Assembly: GCF_019393635.1 (NCBI RefSeq)
Contig: NC_057861.1
Location: forward strand, 726,384,232 to 726,448,231
Length of the DNA: 64,000 nt
From: Dromiciops gliroides
Lineage: Eukaryota; Chordata; Mammalia; Microbiotheria; Microbiotheriidae
Direction of reading: 5' to 3'
Within the stretch, counting starts at the first letter, position 1; each line of letters begins with the position of its first letter. Shown here piece after piece: positions 1 through 10,383 of this stretch. Made by a program: the position numbers and the translations under genes. A model generated the notes under the pieces. It did no database searches. It was not told the origin of the DNA and saw only the letters and a list, made by a program, of their open reading frames with translations.

Positions 1-1452
1 ATTCCACGTGATCATCTTTCAAACACATGGAGAGAGCTTTGCTGTCCCCAAGATATTGTCATCTAGTCTTTGCTTAGCAATCTCCATTGAGAAGGAACCT
101 ATGACCTCTCTAGTTTTACTACACCTTAAAGTGTATTTGCATCTGCCTAAATGTTATTAGTCTAGGAGAAATAATTTTTAGGATCATGTTGAATCTTATA
201 ACATTAATATTGCTAATTCCTTCAACTAATCCTCATATGGCAATGACTCAAGGGCCTTCACCATTTTGGTTTCCCTCTTCTTGACTCTTTCCAACTTAGG
301 GATGTCCACCCTAACACAACGTGCTGAGAATTAAACATGATACTTCCAATTTTGTGGGAAGATACAGAAGAATTTTTGCCTTCTTATTCCTGGACTGTGT
401 GCTTCTATTAAAGCAGACTGAGATCTTTAGAGTTTATTTTTTGGAGAGGTAGTATCTCTGTTGACTTATATGGAGGTTGTAATTTCATGGACTTTCTGTA
501 CTTTGAATCATACAACCCTGGGTCTTTTCTTACTTCACTTTCAGATTAAAACAAAAATAAATTCATGAAGCTATTTTCAAAAGTGTAGCTAATTATCCAG
601 ATAACCCCAATGAATTCTACAAAATACCTCAAATCTGCCCTCCTTTTTATACTCAATTATCTCCCACCCTCTTTTTTTTTTTAAACTTTCATCACCGTCT
701 TTTAAATAAGGAAATGACGCAACCTCTATTTCGGAGTGATAACTGTTTCCTACTTATTTAATTTCCTTCTTGCTTCTTTTTATATAAACACTATGGCTTT
801 TTAAAGGTCTTTTCTCAAAGGAATAGGCATACTTTTTTTTCTTCGTCTAACAAAGGCCCATTTCTCAGGCTTTCATTTCTTCCTTTCTTATAGTCAATAG
901 AACTAGCTAAATGTTAACAGCAAGGAGAGACGAATCCATTTCTATGGAGTGCCTCTGAATGAATTTACCCCAAACCCTAAGCAATTACAAAAGAGAAGCA
1001 CTTAAAATAAAGTCAGCAAAATATAACATAATGCACAATTCAAATGAACTTAACTGAACAATTATACTACCGTCATAGTAAGAAGGTTAATGTAAATCTC
1101 CTTTTTAAAGGTCTTTAAATATAGAAAGATGGGGATGATGAAGAAATATAGTCACCCTATTTTTGACGCAAGATAATTTCCCAGTTGTTATTTGAGTAAA
1201 GTTTTATTGCTAGCAAACTTGTGTAATCAAGGCAAGAATTTAAGTTCAAGAAGGGGTAACAGATGATGGTCTTGTCTTCTTCATTTGCTCTTGTTCTGCT
1301 TAAACTAATTTCATTTGCACGCCAGTCAAAGAGCATCTTGGGAATGAAACTTACCTAGGCATTCCAGCATTTCCACAGACCCATCTGGGGAGGGGGAAGT
1401 TGGGTAGAAGACTATCAGTGGCTTTTGGGAACACGGCTCACAAAAAGGGATT
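1..1452. other. Intergenic, no gene seen
   Basis: AT-rich DNA with no convincing coding region. The stretch at about 240-540 (words such as 'gtgctgagaattaaacatg') resembles the old repeat at 5.9-6.7 kb ('gtggtgcccagaaatgaac'), so part of it is probably a very old interspersed repeat. The rest looks single-copy by eye. Confidence 0.6.
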
Positions 1453-1467
1453 GAAAGGGAATTCTAA

Positions 1468-1631
1468 GGGGGCGGCTAGGTGGTGCAGTGGATAAAGCAC
1501 CGGCCCTGGATTCAGGAGTACCTGAGTTCAAATCCGGCCTCAGACACTTGACACTTAACTAGCTGTGTGACCCTGGGCAAGTCACTTAACCCCCATTGCC
1601 CCGCAAAAAAAAAAAAAAAAAAAAAAAAAAA
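1468..1631 (+). mobile_element. tRNA-derived SINE (WSINE1-like, subfamily B)
   Basis: Full-length copy: head 'ggcggctaggtggtgcagtg', core 'ctagctgtgtgaccctgggc', tail 'cattgccccgc' and a long A-run. A perfect 15-bp target-site duplication, GAAAGGGAATTCTAA, lies at 1453-1467 and 1632-1646. I call copies ending in 'cattgcccc' plus A-run subfamily B, and copies ending in 'ccaattgcctca' subfamily A. The clean duplication points to a fairly recent L1-mobilised insertion. Confidence 0.93.
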
Positions 1632-1646
1632 GAAAGGGAATTCTAA

Positions 1647-2947
1647 TGTCTTTTCTCACCTGAAGTCAGATGGTTGTCTAGGATTGGCACCAAAGGCAGT
1701 TTTGTTTTTTTTTAAAAGACATTTATAGCCTGGGACATTCTACTGGTTTTTCTTAGCTCACTATGAAATAAGCATTAGCTTGCCATTATCAGGAAGGGAC
1801 TTCCTAAAAGCTGCTCATTCACTGAGCCTATGGAACAAAAGGTTTGGAAGACTTTTAATATAAGATACTTAAATAGTTGTACATGGGAAATGGCAAAAAC
1901 GCCATTTAGAAACATGATAGCACTATTTTGCATAGAAATAACCTCAAAAATGGGAGTAACAAAGGCTATAAGGTATTTCTTACAGTAACTTACTTTTTCA
2001 GATAAATGTTAGCCAACATTTCTGGCCATCCTGAGAATCACTGCAGCCTCTGTGTAGTCTTTCTTGCAAGCAGTATGTTTATGTTATAGTGACATGCATA
2101 TTGAGTTTTGAACATCACAAGTAGTATTTGGACTTTCTGTGGCAAGTAGGATTTAATTATGTCTTTATTTATGTAGGTAAATGAAATTAAAATTTTCTCT
2201 TGTTTTATGGGAAGTCAATTTCAGATTAGAAGCACTTGCCTGAAAGACACCTGGGAATGCCTTTTAAATATAGTCATCTTTTTGATATATAAGCAGGCAA
2301 AGAGAAGAATAAAATGCTTTGAAGAATTATGTATGCAATGACATTTTTAAAAGGATATATAGTCTGAGATACAGCAAATATCCTATGATTGTGGGCACTG
2401 AAATTAATTCCAGGATTGCCTTAGATCCAGACTTATAATTACTTTCAATAATAAGGGCTATATTTAGATGACAAACATCTGAAAGAAAGCTAAAAATTCA
2501 GTCAGTCATCTGGGTGTTTTCTTTCCATGATGCTAAGCATCCAGATATTTAGAAACATCTGGACAATTGACTGAAGTGCTCGATTTTTATCCAGATGTCT
2601 GGAATCATATAAACAAAGGCAAAGTTGGTATCAACTACAACACCCCCCTTGCTACCCAAGTATTCATCTGGGACTTGATGAGAATGGCTTGAAGTAGATT
2701 CATAAAGTGATCTTGCTTAGACTAGTTTTAGATGATGACAAATATACAAATGTTTCTGAATATACAAATGTTTTGACATCGTTTAGATATTGCCTTATAT
2801 TAGCACATGGATAATATATTAGACATCAAAAAGTGAACTGGAAATGCATTAGTACTTCACATAAAAGCAATTTCTTTTATTTGAAATAAATCATAAAAAT
2901 AGAATTCAGGATGTGTTCAGGGAAACCAACACTCAGACTATATAAGT
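1647..2947. other. Intergenic, no gene seen
   Basis: No coding region or repeat I can name. At 2495-2605 the words 'catctgg' and 'ccagatg' recur four times in alternating orientation around 'gtcaattgactga'-like sequence, which could be the trace of an old inverted-repeat element. At 2740-2775 'atatacaaatgtt' is directly repeated. Confidence 0.5.
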
Positions 2948-3127
2948 GGTTTAGATCACGGGTTATTAGCCTGGGGTTCATGAACTTAAAACAAAAAATT
3001 TACAACTATATTTCAAGATGGTTGGTTTCCTTTATAAGCCTATATATTATATACATTAAAAACATGATTCTAAGAAGGGGTCCATAGACTTTGCCAGACT
3101 GCCAAAGGAGACCCTTGGTTTAGATCA
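2948..3127 (+). mobile_element. Non-autonomous DNA transposon-like repeat (hAT-like MITE, family not named)
   Basis: The body 'ggttattagcctggggttca ... aagaaggggtccatagactt ... cagactgccaaaggag' recurs in opposite orientation at 22771-23072, so this is a dispersed element. It has no coding capacity. An 11-bp direct repeat GGTTTAGATCA flanks it at 2948-2958 and 3117-3127. That is longer than the 8-bp duplication usual for hAT, so either terminal bases are included or another mechanism was used. Assignment to hAT rests on recall of similar mammalian repeats ending in 'ggttaagaacccctg'. Confidence 0.6.
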
Positions 3128-3204
3128 TACAAGTTTTTTTCAAAACATATAGTTTAATTTTAAAATGACTATATCAACTATACATGTAAACATGTCATTA
3201 CTAT

Positions 3205-3345
3205 GTATCCCTATTACAAGAGAGTGAGACTGACAACTTTGTACAACTCTGCTTCACTTAAATCCAATTCACACACAAACCCTCATGATGCTATTGGTCC
3301 TCTCTGAGAACCAAGGGTGGACAACAACAACAATGCAAACAATAT
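3205..3345 (+). mobile_element. RTE-tailed SINE fragment
   Basis: It ends 'ctattggtcctctctgagaa' then 'ggacaacaacaacaa', the tail shared with the RTE LINE at 43.4-44.2 kb ('ggtcctcttcaagaac ... gacaacaaac') and with the copies at 4.5, 40.9 and 54.4 kb. The upstream part 'gttgtacaa..ctgcttcacttaaatccaattca' matches the reverse complement of the 40.9 kb copy. Old and 5' truncated. Confidence 0.65.
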
Positions 3346-3639
3346 CACTATTCATATAATGCATAGGTAGTGTTTGAATCCATGAATTACATTTTTTTAT
3401 CCTTTCTCCTTGTGTGTATGTTTTTAACAACTACCATATTAAATCACCATTCATTAGACTTTGGTATACCCCAAGGCTCTATCTGTATCCCTTTTCTCTT
3501 TCTAATCTTTCTTTTGTGATCTCATCTACTATCACAAGTTCAATGATTAACTTTCATGCAAAGAACTCCAAATCTGTATATCCAGTCTCATTTCATTCTT
3601 AGTTGCTGCCCAGAAGTTTTCTGATATCCTAAATATTTT
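3346..3639. other. Intergenic, no gene seen
   Basis: No supported feature. A short open frame here lacks any recognisable domain. Confidence 0.5.
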
Positions 3640-3985
3640 TCTTTGCAAAGAATAGCTATCTGAGCTTGATCAAGTTGCAATCTCTAGCTCAGTTTCCTCA
3701 CCTGTAAAATGGGGATAATAATAGCACCTACCTTACAGGGCTGCAGTGAGGATCAAATAAGACAATGTTTATAAGAGTGCTTAGTTGGGGCAGCTAGGTG
3801 GCACAGTGGATAGAACACCGGCCCTGGATTCAGGAGGACCTGAGTTCAAATTCGGCCTCAGACACTTGACACTTACTAGCTGTGTGACCCTGGGCAAGTC
3901 ACTTAACCCCAATTGCCTCAAAAAAAAAAAAGAGTGCTTAGCACAGTACTTGGCATATAGTTTATAAATTATTATTCCCTTCCCC
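3640..3985 (+). repeat. MIR/L2-type ancient SINE, interrupted
   Basis: Contains the MIR core 'ctcagtttcctcacctgtaaaatggggata', written here in two pieces as 'ctcagtttcctcacc' and 'tgtaaaatgggga', followed by 'agcacctaccttacaggg' and the tail 'cttagcacagtacttggcat'. A younger SINE (3785-3929) splits it, and the interrupted word 'aagagtgcttag' forms the younger element's target-site duplication. Confidence 0.8.
3785..3929 (+). mobile_element. tRNA-derived SINE (WSINE1-like, subfamily A)
   Basis: Near-consensus copy from 'ttggggcagctaggtggcac' to 'ccaattgcctc' plus an A-run. Duplication AAGAGTGCTTAG at 3773-3784 and 3930-3941. It is nested in an older MIR/L2 repeat. Confidence 0.93.
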
Positions 3986-4400
3986 TTTCCCCTTTCATCA
4001 TGAAAATTCTTCAAATTCTTGGACACCAATACTCAGATACCATTAAGATTTGTAGTCATTGCATTAGAACCTAGAGTTGGTAAGAAGGGCTCTCTCAAAA
4101 GTGAAAAGCAATAGAAGCAGTGTCAGTATCTGAGACCTTGTGAGGAATCTCAAATGTCATCTAGCCCAACCACACTGGGATAAGAATGCCCTATACAGAC
4201 ACATATGATTGGTAGACATCCTGCCTTATCTTGAAAGCCAGCTATTAGAGCGAAACCCAGTATCTGAGCATCCAGTAGCAGAGATCTCGAATTTGTTAGA
4301 AAGTTTTTCTTTACGTTTAGCATAAATTTGCATCTTTTCGACTTCTACCCATCATTGTTCTAGAACCAAATAAATGAGTTTAGCCATTCATCTATGTAAC
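3986..4400. other. Intergenic, no gene seen
   Basis: Single-copy-looking sequence. 'cttgtgaggaatctcaaatgtcatctagcccaacc' resembles the 5' part of common MIR-like repeats (here in pieces 'tgtcatctagcccaacc'), but no full element can be drawn. Confidence 0.4.
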
Positions 4401-4503
4401 AGACTTTCTTTGGCAGCACATGTATTAAAATGGAACAATACAGAAGATTAGCATGGCCCCTATGCAAGAATAACATGAAAATTTGTGAAGCATTCCATAT
4501 TTC
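4401..4503 (+). pseudogene. U6 snRNA pseudogene (retrocopy)
   Basis: Aligns end to end with the U6 spliceosomal RNA. Conserved blocks are 'ggcagcacatgtattaaaa', 'aagattagcatggcccc' and 'gtgaagcattccatattt'. The ACAGAGA region reads 'acagaaga', a 2-base loss in the 5' splice-site recognition segment, and several stem bases differ, so it is not a functional gene. I see no snRNA promoter upstream. The 3' end runs directly into an RTE-type tail with no A-run between, suggesting a chimeric retrocopy. Confidence 0.9.
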
Positions 4504-4778
4504 TTCAGCCTTCCAATTCACTGCAAGTCATAACATCACCTTCCGATGTCATGGTCCTCTCTAAGAATGAAGGACAAATGGGGCAGCTAGATGGTACAGT
4601 GAATAAAATGCTGGCCCTGGATTCAGGAGGACCTGAGTTCAAATCCAGCCTCAGACACTTGACACTTACTAGCTGTGTGACCCTGAGCAAGTCACCTAAC
4701 CCTCTTTGCCCCGCCAGAAAACAAAGAAAAAAAAAAGAAAAAAAGAGAGAGAATGAAGGACAAACAACAGACCTTCAA
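4504..4778 (+). mobile_element. RTE-type 3' tail fused to the U6 copy, interrupted by a SINE
   Basis: Sequence 'ttccaattcactgcaagtca', 'gatgtcatggtcctctctaa' and 'gaatgaaggacaaacaacag' is the 3' tail shared with RTE-tailed SINEs at 54.4-54.8 kb (minus) and 40.9 kb (minus). A subfamily-B SINE at 4579-4749 splits it. The expected SINE head (tRNA-like) is missing and U6 sits in its place. Confidence 0.75.
4579..4749 (+). mobile_element. tRNA-derived SINE (WSINE1-like, subfamily B)
   Basis: Runs from 'ggggcagctagatggtacag' to 'ctttgccccgcc' with an A-rich tail. Duplication AGAATGAAGGACAAA at 4564-4578 and 4750-4764, inside the RTE-type tail. Confidence 0.92.
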
Positions 4779-4887
4779 GGACTTGAAAACAACTTTCCTT
4801 AGCCCTAAAAATCTTCCATTTTCTAAAGCAGACACTGCCAGAACCTTCATTTGATCTTTTTAATGGTATGATCCTGAGTTGTCAACA

Positions 4888-5890
4888 AGGATTTATTAAG
4901 CATCTAGTATAAGCCAGGCATTATACTAAGAGCTAGGGATACAAAGAAAACCCAAAACAATCCCTGCCATAAAGAAGCTGACAACCTAATAGGGAATGAT
5001 AATATAGAAGTAACTATGTACAAAAGAAATTATACAGGATAAATTAGAAAAATCCCAGAGGCACTAATATTAAGCAAGATCAAGAATGGCTCTATGTAGG
5101 AGTGATTTTAGCTGAGACTTATAGGAAGCCAGGCAAGTGGATAAGAGAAAAGAGAATTCTAGGCAGGAGAGATAATCAGTGAAATGTATTGTCAAGAGAT
5201 GGAGTGTCTTGTGGGAGAAATAGCAAGGAGACTACTATCACTGGATCCCAGAATAATATTGGGATGTAAGGTATAAGAGGACTAGAAAGGTAGAAAGGAG
5301 CCACTTTAGCAAAGACTTTAAGCAGAGGATTTTGTATTTGACTATGGAGTTAATAAGGCTCCAGGATGGAAGGTGTAGCATGCTAAGACCTGATCTTTAC
5401 TAAGATCACTTTGATAGCTTAGTGGAGAATGGATTATAGTGGTGAGATAATTGAGACAGGGAGACCAATCAGAAGGTAACTGCAATAATCTAGGCATGAG
5501 GTAATAAAAGACATTGCCACTAGCCTAGTGTAGGCTGAGGAGAGAAGACAGAATAGGATGATTAGCAACAAATTAGATATTAGGAGTGAGAGAGAGTGAG
5601 ACGTTGAGGATGAAACCTAGGTTTTGGGACTGGGTGACTGGGAAGATGGAGATGCCCTCAACAGTAAAAGGAAAGTTGGGAAGAGGGAAAGATTGTGGGG
5701 GAAAAGATGACTTCTCCTTCAGAAGTTTAAGAAGTCTATGGAACATCCAGATTGAGGCTTCAAACAGACAGTTGGAAATGTGAGACTAGAGTTCAAGAGA
5801 GAGATTAAGGCTAGATAAATAGATCATCTACATAGAGATGGTGATGTTGAGAGGTTATGAAGAAAGAGTGTCCAAGACAAAGCCTTAGGG
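4888..5890 (+). repeat. Ancient long non-coding repeat (family not assigned)
   Basis: Starts 'aacaaggatttattaagcat', passes 'agccaggcattatactaaga', 'agagatggagtgtcttg', 'ataatctaggcatgaggt', 'gactgggtgactgggaagat' and ends 'gccttaggggacatctaca'. The same ordered words recur at 13.86-15.06 kb and in pieces at 35.7, 44.2-46.7, 48.6 and 52.8 kb. It shows no coding frame. Related sequence is widespread in mammals, but I cannot name the family with confidence. Confidence 0.75.
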
Positions 5891-5919
5891 GACATCTACA
5901 ATTAGTAGATGGGATTCTG

Positions 5920-6670
5920 TAACACCCTGTTTGCCCTGTTCTGGGAAATCTACAGCTCATCAATGCCCTTCCTGAAGTGTGGTGCCCAGAAATGAACAAA
6001 ATATTCTGGATATGGTCAGAGTAGATCAGAATACATTGGGACACACTCTACCTCTCTTGATTCAGTATACTCCTGAAAAAGATCAATGGATTTCAGGGGA
6101 CCACAAGTTCAATATAAGTCAATAGTGTGATATGGAAAAAAAATAAAGGAAATACAATTCAACATTGTATTTGTGACATTATTTTTTTAAGCCAAATGTA
6201 AGAACCTTAAATTTATCCATATTAAAATTTCATTTATGAGATCCAACCTAATATCCTAGATGGCCAAAATGATTTTAGAATCTGTCACCCAGTATCTTAG
6301 CTATCTTTCCAGATTTGTATTATCCACAGATCTAACAAACAGGGATATATGTCTTTATCTAAGTCACTGATAGCAATGTTTAAAAGTATAGGACTGGGGC
6401 GGCTAGGTGGTGCAGTGGATAAAGCACCAGCCCTGGATTCAGGAGTACCTGAGTTCAAATCCGTCCTCAGACACTTGACTCTTACTAGCTGTGTGACCCT
6501 AGACAAGTCACTTAACTCCCATTGCCCTGCAAAAAAAATATAGGACCAAACATAAAGAAACTTTTGGTGCATTCCAGAAAACAATTTCCTTCCAAGTTTG
6601 CATCAAACCACTAATGACTATTTTTTGGGCCTAATTATTTTCAGAGCTACCTAACCTCAGGACTTCCTTT
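5920..6670 (-). repeat. Ancient interspersed repeat (family not assigned)
   Basis: Words such as 'gtggtgcccagaaatgaac', 'tctggatatggtcagagtag', 'ttagctatctttccagattt' and 'ccactaatgactattttttg' belong to a very old amniote repeat I recognise but cannot name. Orientation is a guess. A subfamily-B SINE at 6395-6538 splits it. Confidence 0.5.
6395..6538 (+). mobile_element. tRNA-derived SINE (WSINE1-like, subfamily B)
   Basis: From 'tggggcggctaggtggtgca' to 'cattgccctgc' and a short A-run. Duplication TATAGGAC at 6387-6394 and 6539-6546. Confidence 0.9.
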
Positions 6671-6671
6671 G

Positions 6672-6907
6672 TTGTTTAATCATTTAGTCATGTCCAACTC
6701 TTTGTGACCCCATTTGGGGTTTTCTTGGCAGATACTGGAGTAATTTGCCATTTCCTTCTCCAGCTCATTTTGCAGATGAGGAAACTAAGGCAAACAAGAT
6801 TAAGTGACTTGCCCAAGGTCACACAGCTAGTAAGTGTCTGAGACTGTATTTGAACTCAGGAAGATGAGTGTTCCTGACTTCAGGCCCAGCATTCTATCCA
6901 CTGTGAA
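6672..6907 (-). mobile_element. tRNA-head SINE with BovB/RTE-type tail
   Basis: Read on the minus strand, a tRNA-like head (reverse of 'cttgcccaaggtcacacagc') leads through 'ctccagctcattttgcagat' reversed to a tail whose plus-strand form 'catgtccaactctttgtgac' also begins the BovB fragment at 50.3 kb. The shared 3' end implies mobilisation by BovB. Copies lie at 8.7, 11.3, 53.0 and 53.8 kb. Confidence 0.8.
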
Positions 6908-6939
6908 ACTTAGTGTCCTGGCTTCCTTTAAGCCCCAAA

Positions 6940-7190
6940 TAAAATCTCATCTTCAATAGGAAATGTTTCACAACTTTTCTTAATTCTAGTGTCTTCCCTC
7001 TCTTAATGATTTCCTGCTTATCCTGTATGTACCTTGGTTTTTTTTTTACATATTTATTGTCTCCCCATTAGATTATGAGCTCATTGAAAGCAAGGACTGT
7101 TTATTGCTTTAAAAAAAATCCAGTGCTTAGCACAGTACTTGGCAAATATAGATCCTAAATGAATATTTATTGAGTGACTAATATTGTCTG
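6940..7190 (+). repeat. L2/MIR-type 3' end
   Basis: Ends with 'gattatgagctcattgaaag', 'caaggactgtttattgct', 'cagtgcttagcacagtact' and 'atgaatatttattgagtgac', the classic 3' tail of L2-type repeats. 5' part not recognisable. Confidence 0.65.
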
Positions 7191-7239
7191 TGATTAGTAA
7201 AGTGCCTGGTTAGATATTGATATATTATTTTCAATTATT

Positions 7240-7368
7240 GGCACCATATTTTAAGAAGGCTATTGATAAATTGGAGGGTGACAAGAGGAGTGCCACTAGA
7301 ATAGTGAAGAGCCTTATGAAAATGAAGAATATTTAATCTGAAGAAGAGACATATTGGGGAGGGGCAAT
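7240..7368 (+). mobile_element. L3/CR1 LINE fragment
   Basis: 'attgataaattggagggtga' through 'aatctgaagaagagacatat' matches the late reverse-transcriptase ORF stretch of the L3/CR1 elements at 17.4-19.0 and 34.6-35.3 kb. Cut at both ends; an inverted L1 piece follows directly. Confidence 0.65.
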
Positions 7369-8395
7369 TTGTAATTCAATCAACAGTGCATCAGTGTACC
7401 TGTTTTCCCACAACCTCCCACAAAAATTGTCATTTCTATCTTTGTCATCTTTGTTGCCTATCACATTGACAAAGACGACAAAGGGCACAATTTTTGATTG
7501 AATTGTACATTGGTCTAACCATTCTGGAAAACAATTTGGAACTATGCCCCCCCCCCAAAAAAGTCACTAAGGTATGAATACATTTTGACCTAGTGATAGC
7601 ATTATTAAGCATATTGTTTAAAAGGGGTCAAAGATAGAGGAGAAAAATCGATATCTACAAAAACATTCATAGAAGCATTTGTTTTTGGTTGTGGCAAAGA
7701 CTTAGAAACTAATGTGAGGACCTATCAATTGGGGAATGGCTGGACATATTATGATTTATGAATGTAATAGAATATATTACACCATAAGAAATCTTGAAAG
7801 ACAGTTTCTAAGAAACCCAGAAAGACTTGTATGAACTGATTCATAGTGAAGTGAGGACAATTTACAGAATGACTAGAGCATTGTCAAGTAAAACCACTAT
7901 GAAAGACTTAAGAATTCCAGTCAATGTGATGACTAATTATAACTCCAAAAGACTGAGCCCTGCCCCCCTCCCTCCCCAGCAACTTGGTAGAAAGATGGTA
8001 AACTAGAGATACAGAATAGGACAACCATTTTGTATACCTGGCCAATGCTATTTTTTTTTTTTGCTTATTTCTTAAAAGGGAAGGCTTCTATTTGATGGAT
8101 GAGAGTTAGGGAAGAAACTAGTAGTAGTGACATCAATGCAAAAACAACAACAACAACAACAGAAGAGAAGGAAAAGAACATCAATAAAACATTAAACAAT
8201 ACACTGAAGCAAGCAAAGAGAATTTCAGAGTGAGACAGAAAGGCAGGGCAGGTTTGTTATAATCATGTTAAATTTAATATGCACTTTAAAAACCTGTGTC
8301 TATTAGAAGTTTGCAATTTCATACAAAACCTTTTTTGTTTTTGCCTTTGTATATTAAAATGTTCATTTTTATTATCATGAAAAAAGAAAACAAAA
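7369..8395 (+). mobile_element. L1 3' end with inverted 5' segment
   Basis: From about 7465 rightward this is L1 3'-UTR sequence in + orientation: 'taaccattctggaaaacaat', 'ctatcaattggggaatggct', 'tatgaactgattcatagtga'. The preceding 7369-7464 is the same L1 region in reverse ('caacagtgcatcagtg', 'ctgttttcccacaacct'). The two arms overlap and form a fold-back with core 7422-7495. This fits twin priming during L1 insertion. The tail includes (AAC)n at 8141-8160. Confidence 0.75.
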
Positions 8396-8396
8396 A

Positions 8397-8690
8397 AAGT
8401 CATTTAACCTCTCCTAAGCCTCATTTTTCTTATCTGTAAAATGGGAATTATTCTACTGGCACTATTTACTTACTTTGGATAATTTGGAGGGGGATTAAAT
8501 GAGAAAATGTACATAAAGCACATTAGAAATTATAAAATGCTACTTTAGTATAAACTATTGTACTTGTACTCGAAGCAGCTAGCTATCTCAATGCATAGAG
8601 CACTGGGCCTAGAGCCTGAAAGACCTGAGTTCAAATATAGCCTCAAACACTAACTATATGATCTTAGGTAAGTCACTTAACTTCTGTTTG
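8397..8690 (+). repeat. Two adjacent old tRNA/MIR-type SINE pieces
   Basis: 8397-8560 carries the MIR 3' half ('cttatctgtaaaatgggaat', 'gagaaaatgtacataaagca'). 8568-8690 carries a tRNA-like head and core ('agcagctagctatctcaatg', 'gacctgagttcaaatatagc', 'taagtcacttaacttctg'). Both are diverged. Confidence 0.65.
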
Positions 8691-8937
8691 CCTAGGAAGC
8701 AATGAGGTAGCTCAGCAGATAAAGTCCTGTACCTGGAATCAGGAAGACCTGAGTTCAGATCCAGAGTCAAATATTTACTAGCTGTGTGACTTGGGTAAGT
8801 CACTTAACATTTAATTGCCTTAATCCACTGGAGAATGAAATGGCAAACCACTCTGGTATCTTTGCCAAGAAAACACCATGGATAGCATTAATGTGCTATG
8901 GTCCACAGGGACACAACTAAATGACTGAATAATAAAT
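8691..8937 (+). mobile_element. tRNA-head SINE with BovB/RTE-type tail
   Basis: tRNA-like head 'gaggtagctcagcagataaa', core 'ctagctgtgtgacttgggta', then 'gaaatggcaaaccactctgg', 'atctttgccaagaaaacacc' and 'gggacacaactaaatgactg', the plus-strand version of the 6.7 kb element. Confidence 0.8.
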
Positions 8938-9924
8938 CTGTATAATCATAGAGCACTTATATTTCAACAGGTTTAAAACATTTACAAGGTCCCACAGATT
9001 ATTAGCCTGAAGAATTTCCCTTAGTCCTCCTCCTCTGTGTCAAAGTTAAAGTAATGCTTAATCTAATGTCAATAAGCCTTGGTTGCCTTACTTGTTGCTT
9101 TACTGATTTATTAAACTCTTTCCCTTGATCCTCTGTTTGGGAGGACATTAAGCATGTGGAGGATAAAAAAATAGAAGAGAAACAAGAAAAAGATTAACAA
9201 AAGGAAGAAGTTAGAAAAAGGAGATTTAAAAGGCACTAAAGAACAACTTTAGGTGTCAGATTCTGTCTTTATCTACTTCTTATCACTTATCATTGCCTCT
9301 CTGAGGCTACAAGAAATAAGAAGAAAATGGGGAGAGGAAGTGAAGACATCAGGAAAGGTCCTTTGTTTGGTATCACCCGGTCCTACTTGTTACTACCATA
9401 AACAGACCTTAAGTTGTTGTGGTTTGGGTAGGTTGTTTTTTTTGTTTTCCCTTGGCAGATATGAAAACACCATGCACTCTTCCTGTCATGTATATTATTT
9501 ATCAACTTTAGCATCTACCATATGCCACAGCAAGATTACAGCTAGAAGAATGGTTGGGGATATGACCACTCTACATTTGGTACTCATTCTGCAGAAGAAA
9601 CATTAGAGGTGGTTGAACTCTGTGAAGGCATGGGCCTCTGAAACTTCCCCCACCCCCTTGGACTCTTCCCATTCCTGACAACAGGCAGAGACTTGCAAAG
9701 TTCTTCTTTTAAATCTCTCATTATGACTATAATAAAGTAACTGTGTTGAAATCTGTACAGTGCCTATTGTATTAAAGGAACCCACTAAAAGATAAATTTC
9801 AGGAATAATCCTTCAAGAAGTATTGAAAGGAATATACTTAAGTCTATGATTAGGAGAAAATTAATGTTTTCTGGTATGTCTAGCAGAGAGAAAGGGGGAG
9901 GGGGAGGCACCAAAATGGAACGAA
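8938..9924. other. Intergenic, no gene seen
   Basis: No homology recognised. Open frames here (about 117 and 60 codons) have no domain and atypical composition. 'ataataaagtaactgtgttg' near 9730 looks a little like a polyadenylation region but has no other support. Confidence 0.5.
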
Positions 9925-10030
9925 GGTCAATCAATTAGCAAGCATTTATTCAGCACCAACTATGCACTAGTTACCACATTCGGTGCTAGGATAGAAAGAC
10001 AAAAATCAATCATTCCTGCATAATTTCATT
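9925..10030 (+). repeat. 5' piece of the ancient long repeat
   Basis: 'agcaagcatttattcagcac', 'ccaactatgcactag' and 'ggtgctaggatagaaagac' match the start of the repeat at 4.9 and 13.9 kb. Confidence 0.6.
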
Positions 10031-10114
10031 CTGCTTTTCAGCAAAGAGACCAGTGTAACACAAACCAAACCTTCCCTCTTCCCTCTGATCCTCCTGTAGC
10101 AAACAGATTTTTAG

Positions 10115-10349
10115 TGGTGATGTTTAATGGATAGAATATTAGACTTATAGCCAGGAAGACCTGAGTTCAAATTCTACCTTGGACACTTACTAGCTATGTG
10201 ACACTGTGCAAGTCACTTAAACTTTCTCAACCTCAGTTTTCTCAGTTGTAAAAGGGAGATGATAATAATAGTACCTACCTCTCAGGGTGCTTTTGAGAAT
10301 CAAGCAAGATACCATATTTAAAGCACTTTAAAATTCTACATAAATGTCA

Positions 10350-10383
<34 letters not shown>

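Noticed and set aside
5-10. CACGTG E-box at the left edge as a PROK2 control site
   Set aside because: It lies about 59 kb from the promoter with no supporting context; a single 6-mer is expected by chance.
9720-9785. 'ataataaagtaactgtgttg' as an LTR poly(A) region
   Set aside because: No terminal TG/CA, no duplication and no second copy could be found.
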